Numbered from the stretch's first letter, positions 1 through 6,084 are shown. The stretch: DNA of 6,240 nucleotides from an uncultured Spirochaetales bacterium (GCA_902780365.1 CACZFE010000109.1:1-6240), one strand, 5' to 3'. Notes: generated by a model not told the origin, from the sequence alone. Program-made: numbers and translations.

Positions 1-159
1 CAGCGATTCTTCGCCGCTTTCACCGCCTTCAAGCCCCGCGAAAGCCTCCGCCGCACCCTTTTTCACATTGCCGAAACCTTCCGGTTTTGCGGAAACCGTG
101 CAGGAAACAAGGCAGATCACCAACAAAAACAGCAAATTGTTCAAAAGCGTATTTTTCAT
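1..159 (-). CDS. Secreted or lipid-anchored protein, N-terminal part only (3' end outside window)
   Basis: Only the first 53 codons are present; the frame is open to the left edge. The ATG lies four bases after an AGGAG ribosome binding site. The N-terminus (MKNTLLNNLLFLLVICLVSC) is a classic export signal: a lysine, a hydrophobic core at about residues 9-19, then L-V-S-C at 17-20, which fits a lipobox with Cys20 as the lipidated residue. Residues 22-24 (V-S-A) would equally suit signal peptidase I, so it could be an ordinary periplasmic protein. What follows is rich in Gly, Ala and Glu and shows no recognisable domain. It is the third gene of the left operon, starting seven bases after the stop of the upstream lipoprotein gene, so it is probably made together with that protein. 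The function cannot be told from this fragment. I am confident that it is a real gene, but not which signal peptidase processes it. Confidence 0.82.
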   Translation of the reverse strand, partial: MKNTLLNNLLFLLVICLVSCTVSAKPEGFGNVKKGAAEAFAGLEGGESGEESL

Positions 160-169
160 AACTCTCCTA
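160..169 (-). promoter_or_regulatory. Ribosome binding site overlapping the upstream stop codon
   Basis: Read on the minus strand this is TAGGAGAGTT directly before the ATG at 159. The TAG stop of the 396-residue lipoprotein gene is part of the AGGAG Shine-Dalgarno motif (positions 164-168). This arrangement favours translational coupling of the two genes and fixes the start of the downstream one. Confidence 0.8.
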
Positions 170-1357
170 CTCTATCGTAAGTTCGATTTCACCGTTTCCT
201 GCCGCTTTGATAACGAGGAACGAGCCTGCGTCGCTCACCTTTTCAAGCTGTCCCGGACCGCTGTAAGCCTTTTTCAGAGCCTGGAAAAGTTCATAAGCGT
301 TCGGCATATCCTTGAGATAAACGATGTATGAGAATGTCGATTTTCCGCCCGCCTGACGTTTTATCGGCCTTGACGAAAGCTCTTTGAGCGCACCATAGAG
401 CGCTTCATCGACCGCAGCTCCGTCAGTGCTGTTCGAAAGGACCGCGACTTTGAACGGTTTTCCTTTTTTTACCATCTCCATCCACTCTTTTCTGATCTGG
501 CTCACAACTTTCGCACCGGCATCGTTCACTGCTTCCTGAACAAGCGCGTTGGCGTCACTTACTCTTCTTTCAGCCGAAAAACCGGTCGTCGTTCCGAGCA
601 TTTTGCCGCTTGCCGTCTCAAAAACTTCGACTGCAACGGAGGCCTTCGAGCCGGAACCTGAATAGTTTACTTTCGCATAGACATCGGTGCCCAAAGAAAG
701 CGCCATATCGTGCATCGGATCGGTCTCGGCTCCTTCCAAAGCGGCCATCTTGGCAACGATTTTGTTAACGGTGTCGCCCTGTGCAGCCTTGTAAACTTCG
801 AAAGAATTGTCCTGAAAGTATTCCTGAAGCGCGCTGACGGCAGTTTTTGCGAAATCACCACCTTTGTCGGCAAAAACCGAAACTGTCGGAAGTCCCATGC
901 TTTCGCCAAGATCCTCAGTTGAAGTAATTATTTCGGCAGCCGCGAGTTCCTGCTGGATCATCGCGACATCGATTTTGAAAAGATAGGTGACTTTTGTTTT
1001 TCCGCCCTCTTTTTTCTTCGATTTTATGTCGGAGATCCAGCGGATATATTTGACCGGATTCGCATACATCTGCATTTCAAGGCCGTAAGCTCTCGTTTTT
1101 TCAGCCTGCGTTTTGAGGATAGGCTTGTCACCGCCTTCAAGAACGAACCATACGGCAGTCTTTTTGGCTTCTTCAAGTGCCTCTTCGACCGAGCATCCGA
1201 TACCGGTCGCCTTGATCATCATTTCGCCGGTGCCGCTGCTTTCGACGAAAGTCGCTTCGTAAAGAGCCGGAGTCTGCTGTTTTTTGAAATCGCATTTGTT
1301 GGAACAACCGGCAAGGCAGAGTGCCAAAACAAGCATTAATACCAAAAACTTTCTCAT
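167..1357 (-). CDS. Outer-membrane-type lipoprotein, possible LPP20/FlgT/CsgG-like domains
   Basis: This gene encodes 396 residues. The start at 1357 is chosen because GGAGG lies five bases upstream and the protein then begins with a lipoprotein signal (MRKFLVLMLVLALCLAGC). The lipobox is L-A-G-C at 15-18, with lipidated Cys18 followed by Ser, not the Asp that retains lipoproteins in the inner membrane, so outer-membrane sorting is expected. A start at 1396 would add 13 residues before the signal and overlap the upstream gene. Three parts can be seen. Residues about 45-135 carry an 'ATGIGCSVEEALEEAKKTA' stretch that recalls FlgT-N/LPP20-type modules. Residues about 157-290 have a beta-alpha pattern with 'SLGTDVYAKVNYSG', 'VEVFETASGKMLG' and an Ala-rich helix, like CsgG- or LpoB-type periplasmic domains. 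Residues about 300-396 form a further alpha/beta part. Some proteins annotated DUF6175 have a similar plan. All these family links are from memory and weak. It is the second gene of the operon, 25 bp after the barrel protein gene. Confidence 0.85.
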   Translation of the reverse strand: MRKFLVLMLVLALCLAGCSNKCDFKKQQTPALYEATFVESSGTGEMMIKATGIGCSVEEALEEAKKTAVWFVLEGGDKPILKTQAEKTRAYGLEMQMYANPVKYIRWISDIKSKKKEGGKTKVTYLFKIDVAMIQQELAAAEIITSTEDLGESMGLPTVSVFADKGGDFAKTAVSALQEYFQDNSFEVYKAAQGDTVNKIVAKMAALEGAETDPMHDMALSLGTDVYAKVNYSGSGSKASVAVEVFETASGKMLGTTTGFSAERRVSDANALVQEAVNDAGAKVVSQIRKEWMEMVKKGKPFKVAVLSNSTDGAAVDEALYGALKELSSRPIKRQAGGKSTFSYIVYLKDMPNAYELFQALKKAYSGPGQLEKVSDAGSFLVIKAAGNGEIELTIE

Positions 1358-1362
1358 TTTTT

Positions 1363-1367
1363 CCTCC
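1363..1367 (-). promoter_or_regulatory. Shine-Dalgarno site fixing the lipoprotein start
   Basis: A perfect GGAGG on the minus strand is followed by five A and the ATG at 1357. Earlier in-frame ATG codons at 1396, 1381 and 1369 lack such a site, and all would place extra polar residues before the lipoprotein signal. The site therefore decides the start. Confidence 0.85.
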
Positions 1368-1382
1368 ATAAAATATTTCATA

Positions 1383-3212
1383 TCATCTGCACACATTTGA
1401 AGAAGGCGTATACATTCTCGCCATCGCGCTCACTATCGGAAGATGGAAGTTGAAGTCAAGCGACATATACGGACCATGGACAAAACCTGAGTAGCTGCCT
1501 GAAACATCTACCTTTTCCATGCTGTATTCATTAGATTCAGCCTTTGTGAGAAAACCGACATTCCAGCCCGCTTTTATTATAAAATCAAAACTCGGAGTTG
1601 CGCTGAAACCAAGCTGGATCTGCGGTGTTATATCAAAATGCTGAAAATCCCTGCCGTCATTCAAAGTGCCGTGATAAGAAGCGTCGATTGCCGGTGCAAA
1701 GAAAAATCCTGCCGAACCGGCATAAAATCTTTTTGCAATGCCAAGACCTCCTCCGAACCAATAGAGCAGCGCACCTATACTCTTTTGGTTTTCATCCTTA
1801 TATTCCGATTGAAGACCGACATTAAAATCCAAAAAAACATTGAGATAGAACTCACTGAGAGCAGAACTGTTCATCACATAACCAAGATCGACATTTGTGC
1901 CGAGATGCAGCCCCGGAGCTACAAGCATCATTCCGATATCCCCCGAATAGCGGTTGCCTTTTGCATACACCATATCATCTTCCAGTCCGAGATTGAAATA
2001 AAGGCCTGTCCACGGATATTCACGCAGCTGGTCGCCTTCTTCGGCATCGCCGTTCGTCACTTTGATTACTGTCGGCGCGGCACTGTCGTTGCAGTTGATA
2101 GAAACTTCACGAGCCCTTGCAAAACCTTTGCGCTGAGTCTTGCCGTCAACAGTTTCAAGGATCTCAAAAGGATGATCGACACGGATATCTTCCATAACTC
2201 CGAAACTGCTTTCGATTTTTTTGCCGTCGCTGCTTTTTACCGGCATGAAAATAGCGAAATTGTCATCCTGCTTAAGCTGATAGTTTGCGTTCAGCGAGGC
2301 CGCCTTTATCGCAGTGCGGAAAGTGTCGTTGAAAACAGACATGACCTGCTTCGGAGTCGGGATTATCTGAAGCGCGGTGTCGGTAGACCCTGAGATCCCG
2401 CCCGAATGACCCACGATATCGCCGTAATGCTCGAAGCGTTTCGTCTCGTAGTTATAACGGTAGATCATGAAAACGACATCGACCGAAAGCTCGATCTCGA
2501 TATCGAATGAACTGTAGTAAAGCCCGGTCGTAACCGATTTATGCCGCGTGCGGACAACACGCCCCGCGCTGCCGATCGGTGCGACATGAGCCGCGAAAAC
2601 GTAGGAAGAATTGAGAAGATTTTTGACAAAAGCCGCCGAAAGACCGAGCTCCTTCGCCTTTGTCACCATGAAAGTCTCCTGCTCTTTTTCGGAAAGCTCG
2701 GAATAGCGCTGCTCTGCGCTCGCATCAAGCAGCTTCCCAAAAACTTTTCTGACATCGGAATTGAGATAGTGCTCCAGATGCCTTCTGAAAGTGGCGCGGT
2801 CGCTCGTTCCTGCACGGAAAGTCGGGATCTTTCCTCCTAAATCGATCTTCACCTCTCCCCCTTTCGTCCGCATGAAAGCGACGTTGTCGCCAAGAATTAT
2901 CTTGTCGAAACGGTTTGTGATCGTCCACTGGTAGAAAATCTTCGCCGCTTTCAGCTTTTCGCTTGTGTCAAGCGGATAATTCACCGAAAAAGTCCACGGA
3001 ACGCACCTTCCCTCGCCTTTTTCGTTGTATTCGCAGTAGCGCATAGGCACTTTCACGGCATCCTGCATGAAGCCGATGTCGCCGAAGCCCATGACCGCCT
3101 TTCTTTCGTATGTTTTCTGAGTCTCGTCCGATTTCAGAAGAGATGCGTCTTCAACGGCGGAAAGCTGGAAAACCGATATCAGGCAAAAGACAATAAGCAG
3201 AAATTTTTTCAT
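1383..3212 (-). CDS. Secreted protein of unknown function with probable C-terminal outer-membrane beta-barrel
   Basis: This gene encodes 609 residues. The start at 3212 has GAGGG four bases upstream and gives a Sec signal peptide (MKKFLLIVFCLISVFQLSA), probably cut before Val20. Extending the frame upstream to 3380 would only translate the intergenic octamer repeat. Residues about 20-390 look soluble and periplasmic; Cys60 and Cys70 could form a disulfide. A stretch at about 362-400, with 'TVIKVTNGDAEEGDQLREYP', resembles the small beta domain at the C-terminus of FlgT-like proteins (a Gly-Asp turn before a polar strand). From about residue 400 the sequence alternates aromatic/hydrophobic and small/polar residues with Gly and Asn/Asp turns: 'WTGLYFNLGLEDD', 'EFYLNVFLDFNVGLQSE', 'LLYWFGGGLGIAKRFY', 'QIQLGFSATP', 'DFIIKAGWNVGFL', 'YMSLDFNFHLP'. 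This suggests roughly eight to ten barrel strands. The protein does not end on the usual terminal aromatic residue: about 18 residues follow the last strand. It is the first gene of the operon. I do not recognise a named family. Confidence 0.85.
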   Translation of the reverse strand: MKKFLLIVFCLISVFQLSAVEDASLLKSDETQKTYERKAVMGFGDIGFMQDAVKVPMRYCEYNEKGEGRCVPWTFSVNYPLDTSEKLKAAKIFYQWTITNRFDKIILGDNVAFMRTKGGEVKIDLGGKIPTFRAGTSDRATFRRHLEHYLNSDVRKVFGKLLDASAEQRYSELSEKEQETFMVTKAKELGLSAAFVKNLLNSSYVFAAHVAPIGSAGRVVRTRHKSVTTGLYYSSFDIEIELSVDVVFMIYRYNYETKRFEHYGDIVGHSGGISGSTDTALQIIPTPKQVMSVFNDTFRTAIKAASLNANYQLKQDDNFAIFMPVKSSDGKKIESSFGVMEDIRVDHPFEILETVDGKTQRKGFARAREVSINCNDSAAPTVIKVTNGDAEEGDQLREYPWTGLYFNLGLEDDMVYAKGNRYSGDIGMMLVAPGLHLGTNVDLGYVMNSSALSEFYLNVFLDFNVGLQSEYKDENQKSIGALLYWFGGGLGIAKRFYAGSAGFFFAPAIDASYHGTLNDGRDFQHFDITPQIQLGFSATPSFDFIIKAGWNVGFLTKAESNEYSMEKVDVSGSYSGFVHGPYMSLDFNFHLPIVSAMARMYTPSSNVCR

Positions 3213-3216
3213 GATT

Positions 3217-3221
3217 CCCTC
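3217..3221 (-). promoter_or_regulatory. Shine-Dalgarno site for the 609-residue secreted protein
   Basis: GAGGG on the minus strand lies four bases before the ATG at 3212. It supports that start over the longer open frame to 3380. The predicted protein then opens exactly on a signal peptide. Confidence 0.7.
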
Positions 3222-3240
3222 AAAAAATAAAAATCGTATT

Positions 3241-3268
3241 ATTATTGAAAACCATGATAAAAAAGCAA
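3241..3268 (-). promoter_or_regulatory. Candidate sigma70-like promoter for the left operon
   Basis: On the minus strand a TTGCTT hexamer (3263-3268) is followed after 16 bases by AATAAT (3241-3246), which matches the -10 consensus at five of six positions. The -35 match is weak (TTG only). Transcription would begin near 3233-3235, giving a leader of about 22 bases before the ATG at 3212. The surrounding DNA is very A/T rich, so chance matches are likely, and the housekeeping consensus of this organism is unknown. Confidence 0.35.
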
Positions 3269-3285
3269 TTTTTATCGCCGCCGCC

Positions 3286-3358
3286 TCGAAATGTCGAAAT
3301 ATCGAAATGTCGTTTCGCCGCCTCGAAATATCGAAATATCGAAATGTCGAAATATCGA
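3286..3358. repeat. Short tandem array of the octamer TCGAAATR in a divergent promoter region
   Basis: Three units lie at 3286-3309 (ending G, A, G in turn). A 13-base interruption, TCGTTTCGCCGCC, follows at 3310-3322. Four more units lie at 3323-3354 (ending A, A, G, A), with a partial unit TCGA at 3355-3358. Each full unit is TCGAAAT plus A or G. The GC-rich lead-in CGCCGCCTCGAAAT occurs before both blocks (3279-3292 and 3316-3329), so the second block looks like a 37-bp-offset duplication of the first. The array sits between the -35 regions of the two divergent promoter candidates. The period is 8, so it shifts frame and is unlikely to be coding. Roles could be an operator array, a phase-variable spacer, or a simple-sequence expansion without function. 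Confidence 0.9.
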
Positions 3359-3383
3359 CAGGTAATTGGCGGCGCGGCAATTC

Positions 3384-3411
3384 TTGCCTTTTCCTCCCTT
3401 TTCCTTAAAAT
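3384..3411 (+). promoter_or_regulatory. Candidate sigma70-like promoter for gmd
   Basis: TTGCCT (3384-3389, four of six matches to TTGACA) is followed after 16 bases by TAAAAT (3406-3411, five of six matches to TATAAT). Transcription would start near 3418, about 24 bases before the gmd ATG. This is the best candidate in the short stretch between the octamer array and gmd, but it rests on motif matching alone. Confidence 0.38.
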
Positions 3412-3430
3412 TTCGGGTCAATGTTTTTTC

Positions 3431-3435
3431 GGGGG
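3431..3435 (+). promoter_or_regulatory. Ribosome binding site of gmd
   Basis: GGGGG lies six bases before the ATG at 3442. An in-frame ATG at 3421 has only GGG three bases away, too close to serve well, and would add seven residues absent from the usual Gmd N-terminus. The later start is therefore preferred. Confidence 0.6.
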
Positions 3436-3441
3436 TCAAAA

Positions 3442-4581
3442 ATGACGAAAAAAGCTCTCATCACCGGCATCACGGGGCAGGACGGCTCGTATCTGGCCGA
3501 ACTGCTGCTTGAAAAAGGTTACGAAGTCCACGGAATAAAAAGGAGAAGTTCCTCTTTCAATACCGACAGGATCGACCATATTTACAAGGATATCCACGAT
3601 AAAAACAGGAAATTCACACTGCATTACGGCGATCTCACCGACGCGACAAACCTCATCCGGATCATGCAGGAAGTCCAGCCTGACGAGATCTACAATTTAG
3701 CGGCACAGTCGCATGTCAAAGTCTCGTTCGAAACTGCCGAATACACCGCAAATTCCGATGCTTTGGGAACTCTCCGTCTGCTTGAAGGAATAAGGATTTT
3801 AGGCATGGAGAAAACGACGAGATTCTATCAGGCTTCGACTTCAGAGCTTTTCGGAAAAGTTGCCGAAGTTCCGCAGAGCGAAAAAACGCCGTTCTATCCG
3901 CGGAGCCCTTACGCTGCGGCAAAGATCTATGCTTACTGGATAACGGTGAACTACCGCGAATCTTACGGGATTTTCGCAAGCAACGGAATACTTTTCAACC
4001 ACGAATCACCGCGAAGAGGCGAGACTTTCGTCACAAGAAAAATCACCCGTGCCGCTGCAAGGATAATCCTCGGTCTTCAGGATATGCTCTACCTCGGAAA
4101 CCTTGATGCAAAGCGTGACTGGGGACATGCGAAAGACTACGTCAAGGCGATGTGGCTCATTCTTCAGCACGAAAGACCTGATGATTTCGTCATCGCGACA
4201 GGCAGAACTTCATCGATCCGCGATTTTGTCAGAATGGTTTTCGACTGTGTCGGAATAAAGGTCGCGTTTATTGGAAAAGGAGTTGACGAAAAAGGAGTAG
4301 TTGAAGAGATAGATGAAGCAAAACTCTCTGAATTTACCAAAGAAATAAAAATCAAAAAAGGTCAGCAGCTTATCAGCGTCGATCCGAGATATTTCCGTCC
4401 GACAGAAGTTGACATCCTTCTCGGAAATCCGGCGAAAGCTGAAAAAACGCTTGGCTGGAAAGCCGGAATATCTGTCGAAGAACTTGCAAAAGAAATGATG
4501 CTCGCAGATATCGAAGAAGCGAAAAAAGAGGCTCTTCTTATCGGAAACAACTACTTTGTCCGTGAAAATTACGGCGATTAA
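3442..4581 (+). CDS. gmd: GDP-mannose 4,6-dehydratase
   Basis: This 379-residue protein is of the short-chain dehydrogenase (extended) type, close to the roughly 373 residues of the E. coli enzyme. It converts GDP-D-mannose to GDP-4-keto-6-deoxy-D-mannose in the cytosol with tightly bound NADP, the entry step to GDP-L-fucose, GDP-D-rhamnose and GDP-perosamine. The N-terminal Rossmann motif GITGQDGSYL gives Gly9, Gly12 and Gly15. The NADP-phosphate-contacting stretch is RRSSSFN at 34-40. The catalytic residues Thr133, Glu135, Tyr157 and Lys161 are all present (STSE and YAAAK). Further family signatures are NLAAQSHV at 85-92, NHESPRRGETFVTRK at 186-200 and VDPRYFRPTEVD at 313-324. Nothing is missing or broken. 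It stands alone: no GDP-fucose synthase, reductase or glycosyltransferase gene is next to it. Its partner must be encoded elsewhere, so the final sugar cannot be told. It is divergent from the secreted-protein operon and convergent with fabF. Confidence 0.97.
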   Translation: MTKKALITGITGQDGSYLAELLLEKGYEVHGIKRRSSSFNTDRIDHIYKDIHDKNRKFTLHYGDLTDATNLIRIMQEVQPDEIYNLAAQSHVKVSFETAEYTANSDALGTLRLLEGIRILGMEKTTRFYQASTSELFGKVAEVPQSEKTPFYPRSPYAAAKIYAYWITVNYRESYGIFASNGILFNHESPRRGETFVTRKITRAAARIILGLQDMLYLGNLDAKRDWGHAKDYVKAMWLILQHERPDDFVIATGRTSSIRDFVRMVFDCVGIKVAFIGKGVDEKGVVEEIDEAKLSEFTKEIKIKKGQQLISVDPRYFRPTEVDILLGNPAKAEKTLGWKAGISVEELAKEMMLADIEEAKKEALLIGNNYFVRENYGD

Positions 4582-4593
4582 ATCTTAGAAAAA
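4582..4593. other. 12-bp convergent gap between gmd and fabF
   Basis: Only twelve A/T-rich bases separate the two stop codons. There is no room for a hairpin terminator here. The nearest inverted repeat, ACCGA-ATGAA-TCGGT inside the 3' end of fabF, lacks a T-tract on either side. Transcripts from both sides therefore probably run into the opposing gene or end by another mechanism. Confidence 0.7.
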
Positions 4594-5835
4594 TCAATTA
4601 TTTACAGACTTAAATATCAAAACTGAATTTTGTCCGCCGAAACCGAATGAATCGGTCATGACACATTTTACTTCTGCTTTACGCGCCAATTTCGGAACAT
4701 AGTCGAGATCACATTCGGGATCAGGCGTTTCAAGGTTTATTGTCGGCGGGATCACGCCTTCAGCAATCGTTGAAACAGCAGCAACCGCTTCCAGCGCCGC
4801 AGCCGCTCCGAGAGTATGCCCGAGCATCGATTTTATTGAAACGACCGGAGTTTTGTAAGCTTTTTCGCCAAAAACCGCCTTGATCGCCTTTGTTTCGATC
4901 GGATCATTCGCCAAAGTTCCCGTTCCGTGGGCAACGACTAAATCGACTTCCGAAGCATTCGTTCCGGCATCAAGAAGCGCTGCCCTCATCGCGCTTTCAG
5001 CACCTTTTGCATCGGGATCAGGCGAAGTTATGTGATAAGCGTCGGCCGAACTTCCGGCTCCTGCAATCTCGGCATAAATCCTGGCATTTCGCGAAAGAGC
5101 GTGCTCGAAAGATTCCAAAATAACTATGCCGCTCCCCTCGCCTAAAACAAATCCGTCGCGCTCTTTGTCGAAAGGTCTTGAAGCTTTTTCCGGCTCGTCG
5201 TTTCGTTTTGAAAGGGCCTGCATCGATGAAAAAGCGGCAAGAACAAGCGGATTTATCGGTGCTTCGCTTCCTCCGCAGATAATTATGTCGGCATTTCCTC
5301 TCTGAATGAGTCTTGCAGCAGCAGCGATCGCATGCGAAGCAGAAGCGCAGGCAGTGGAAACCGTTTCGCACACTCCTCTTGCACCGAAAAGGATCGAAAG
5401 ATTTCCCGCCGCCATATTCGGGATACACATCGGCACACCAAAAGGCGAAACCCGCCTTGGACCTCGTTCGAGCAGGATCTTGTGCTGCTCTAAAATCGTT
5501 GAAATCCCGCCGAAACCGACCCCTAAAACAACTCCGAAACGGCTTTTGTCGAGTTTTTCCAAATCGATTTTTGAATCAAGAAGTGCGTCCTTCGCTGCAA
5601 CTGCCGCAAACTGCGTGAAACGGTCCATTTTCCGTGTTTCGTTTTTCGGAAAATATAAACTTGCATCGAAATTTTTGATTTCAGCGGCGATTTTTGTCTT
5701 GAAATCCGATGTGTCGAAAGAAGAAATCAGCGAGACTGCCGATTTTCCGGCAACGAGGCTCTCAAAAAACGCGCACCTCCCGATACCGAAAGGTGTTACG
5801 CATCCAAGGCCGGTGACAGCGACTCTTTTAAGCAT
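4594..5835 (-). CDS. fabF: Beta-ketoacyl-ACP synthase II (KAS II)
   Basis: This 413-residue protein has the same length as E. coli FabF. It carries out the decarboxylative Claisen condensation of malonyl-ACP with acyl-ACP, extending the chain by two carbons in the cytosolic type II fatty acid synthase. The active-site Cys163 lies in 'VSTACASASHAI'. His303 lies in 'VVAHGTGTLANDPIE'; Lys335 and His340 lie in 'SIKSMLGHTLGAAAA'. The GFGG loop with Phe399 is near the C-terminus. The triad positions coincide with the E. coli numbering. The N-terminus VAVTGLGCVTPFG is typical. The His303 motif reads HGTGT with Asn-Asp-Pro-Ile-Glu, closer to polyketide-synthase ketosynthases than to the usual FabF HGTSTPLGD, but the overall order and neighbours support a fatty acid role. 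It begins three bases after the acpP stop with only a weak AAAGAG ribosome site, so it probably depends on coupled translation. A specialised ketosynthase of a polyketide or polyene pathway is the main alternative. Confidence 0.95.
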   Translation of the reverse strand: MLKRVAVTGLGCVTPFGIGRCAFFESLVAGKSAVSLISSFDTSDFKTKIAAEIKNFDASLYFPKNETRKMDRFTQFAAVAAKDALLDSKIDLEKLDKSRFGVVLGVGFGGISTILEQHKILLERGPRRVSPFGVPMCIPNMAAGNLSILFGARGVCETVSTACASASHAIAAAARLIQRGNADIIICGGSEAPINPLVLAAFSSMQALSKRNDEPEKASRPFDKERDGFVLGEGSGIVILESFEHALSRNARIYAEIAGAGSSADAYHITSPDPDAKGAESAMRAALLDAGTNASEVDLVVAHGTGTLANDPIETKAIKAVFGEKAYKTPVVSIKSMLGHTLGAAAALEAVAAVSTIAEGVIPPTINLETPDPECDLDYVPKLARKAEVKCVMTDSFGFGGQNSVLIFKSVNN

Positions 5836-5838
5836 GAA

Positions 5839-6072
5839 CTAAGACTCTTTTACCGATTTGATATAATTTGCGACATCGCCTAAGTTATGGAATTCAGGAA
5901 GTTTTTCATCAGGAATCTCGATTTCGAAAGCATCTTCTATTTTCATGATTATTTCAACGACATCCAATGAATCGATCTTCATTTCCTTAAGCGATGATTC
6001 GGGAGTTATTTTGATACTTTCATCAAGAGCGAGATGATGTCTTACGATGTCCGCGATTTTTTCGAAATACAT
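5839..6072 (-). CDS. acpP: Acyl carrier protein
   Basis: This small 77-residue acidic protein carries the growing acyl chain on a 4'-phosphopantetheine arm. The attachment serine is Ser35 in the DSLD motif, inside 'MKIDSLDVVEIIMKIEDAF', at the start of helix II. The following 'IEIPDE' and 'NLGDVANYI' are standard ACP signatures for helices III and IV. Length and charge fit a housekeeping AcpP. The ATG at 6072 has AGGAG six bases upstream. The gene sits between fabD and fabF, nine bases after fabD and three before fabF, as one transcription unit. Its substrates come from FabD and it is the partner of FabF. A dedicated ACP for a secondary pathway cannot be fully excluded. Confidence 0.97.
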   Translation of the reverse strand: MYFEKIADIVRHHLALDESIKITPESSLKEMKIDSLDVVEIIMKIEDAFEIEIPDEKLPEFHNLGDVANYIKSVKES

Positions 6073-6078
6073 GACTTT

Positions 6079-6084
6079 CTCCTA
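6079..6084 (-). promoter_or_regulatory. acpP ribosome binding site overlapping the fabD stop codon
   Basis: The minus strand reads TAGGAG, where TAG is the fabD stop and AGGAG the Shine-Dalgarno motif, six bases before the acpP ATG. Ribosomes ending fabD are thus placed on the acpP start. Confidence 0.8.

Noticed and set aside
1358..1396. Earlier start for the lipoprotein gene at 1396
   Set aside because: It would add 13 polar residues before the lipoprotein signal and overlap the upstream gene, and it lacks the GGAGG that precedes the ATG at 1357.
1638..2393. 251-codon open frame on the plus strand
   Set aside because: It lies wholly antisense to the 609-residue protein, has no convincing ribosome site and gives no recognisable domain, whereas the minus-strand frame has signal peptide and barrel patterning.
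3286..3358. Possible CRISPR array
   Set aside because: The unit is 8 bp with no unique spacers between units; it is a simple tandem repeat. No cas gene is nearby.
3213..3380. N-terminal extension of the 609-residue protein, and plus-strand peptides across the same stretch
   Set aside because: The translations are low-complexity products of the octamer repeat (Arg, Asn, Ile, Glu, Ser, Lys). The true start at 3212 has a ribosome site and a signal peptide.
4640..4660. Inverted repeat ACCGA-ATGAA-TCGGT as a gmd terminator
   Set aside because: The stem is only five base pairs, lies inside the fabF coding region and has no following T-tract.
5306..5842. 178-codon open frame on the plus strand opposite fabF
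   Set aside because: It is antisense to a certain FabF gene, and its composition reflects the complementary codons.
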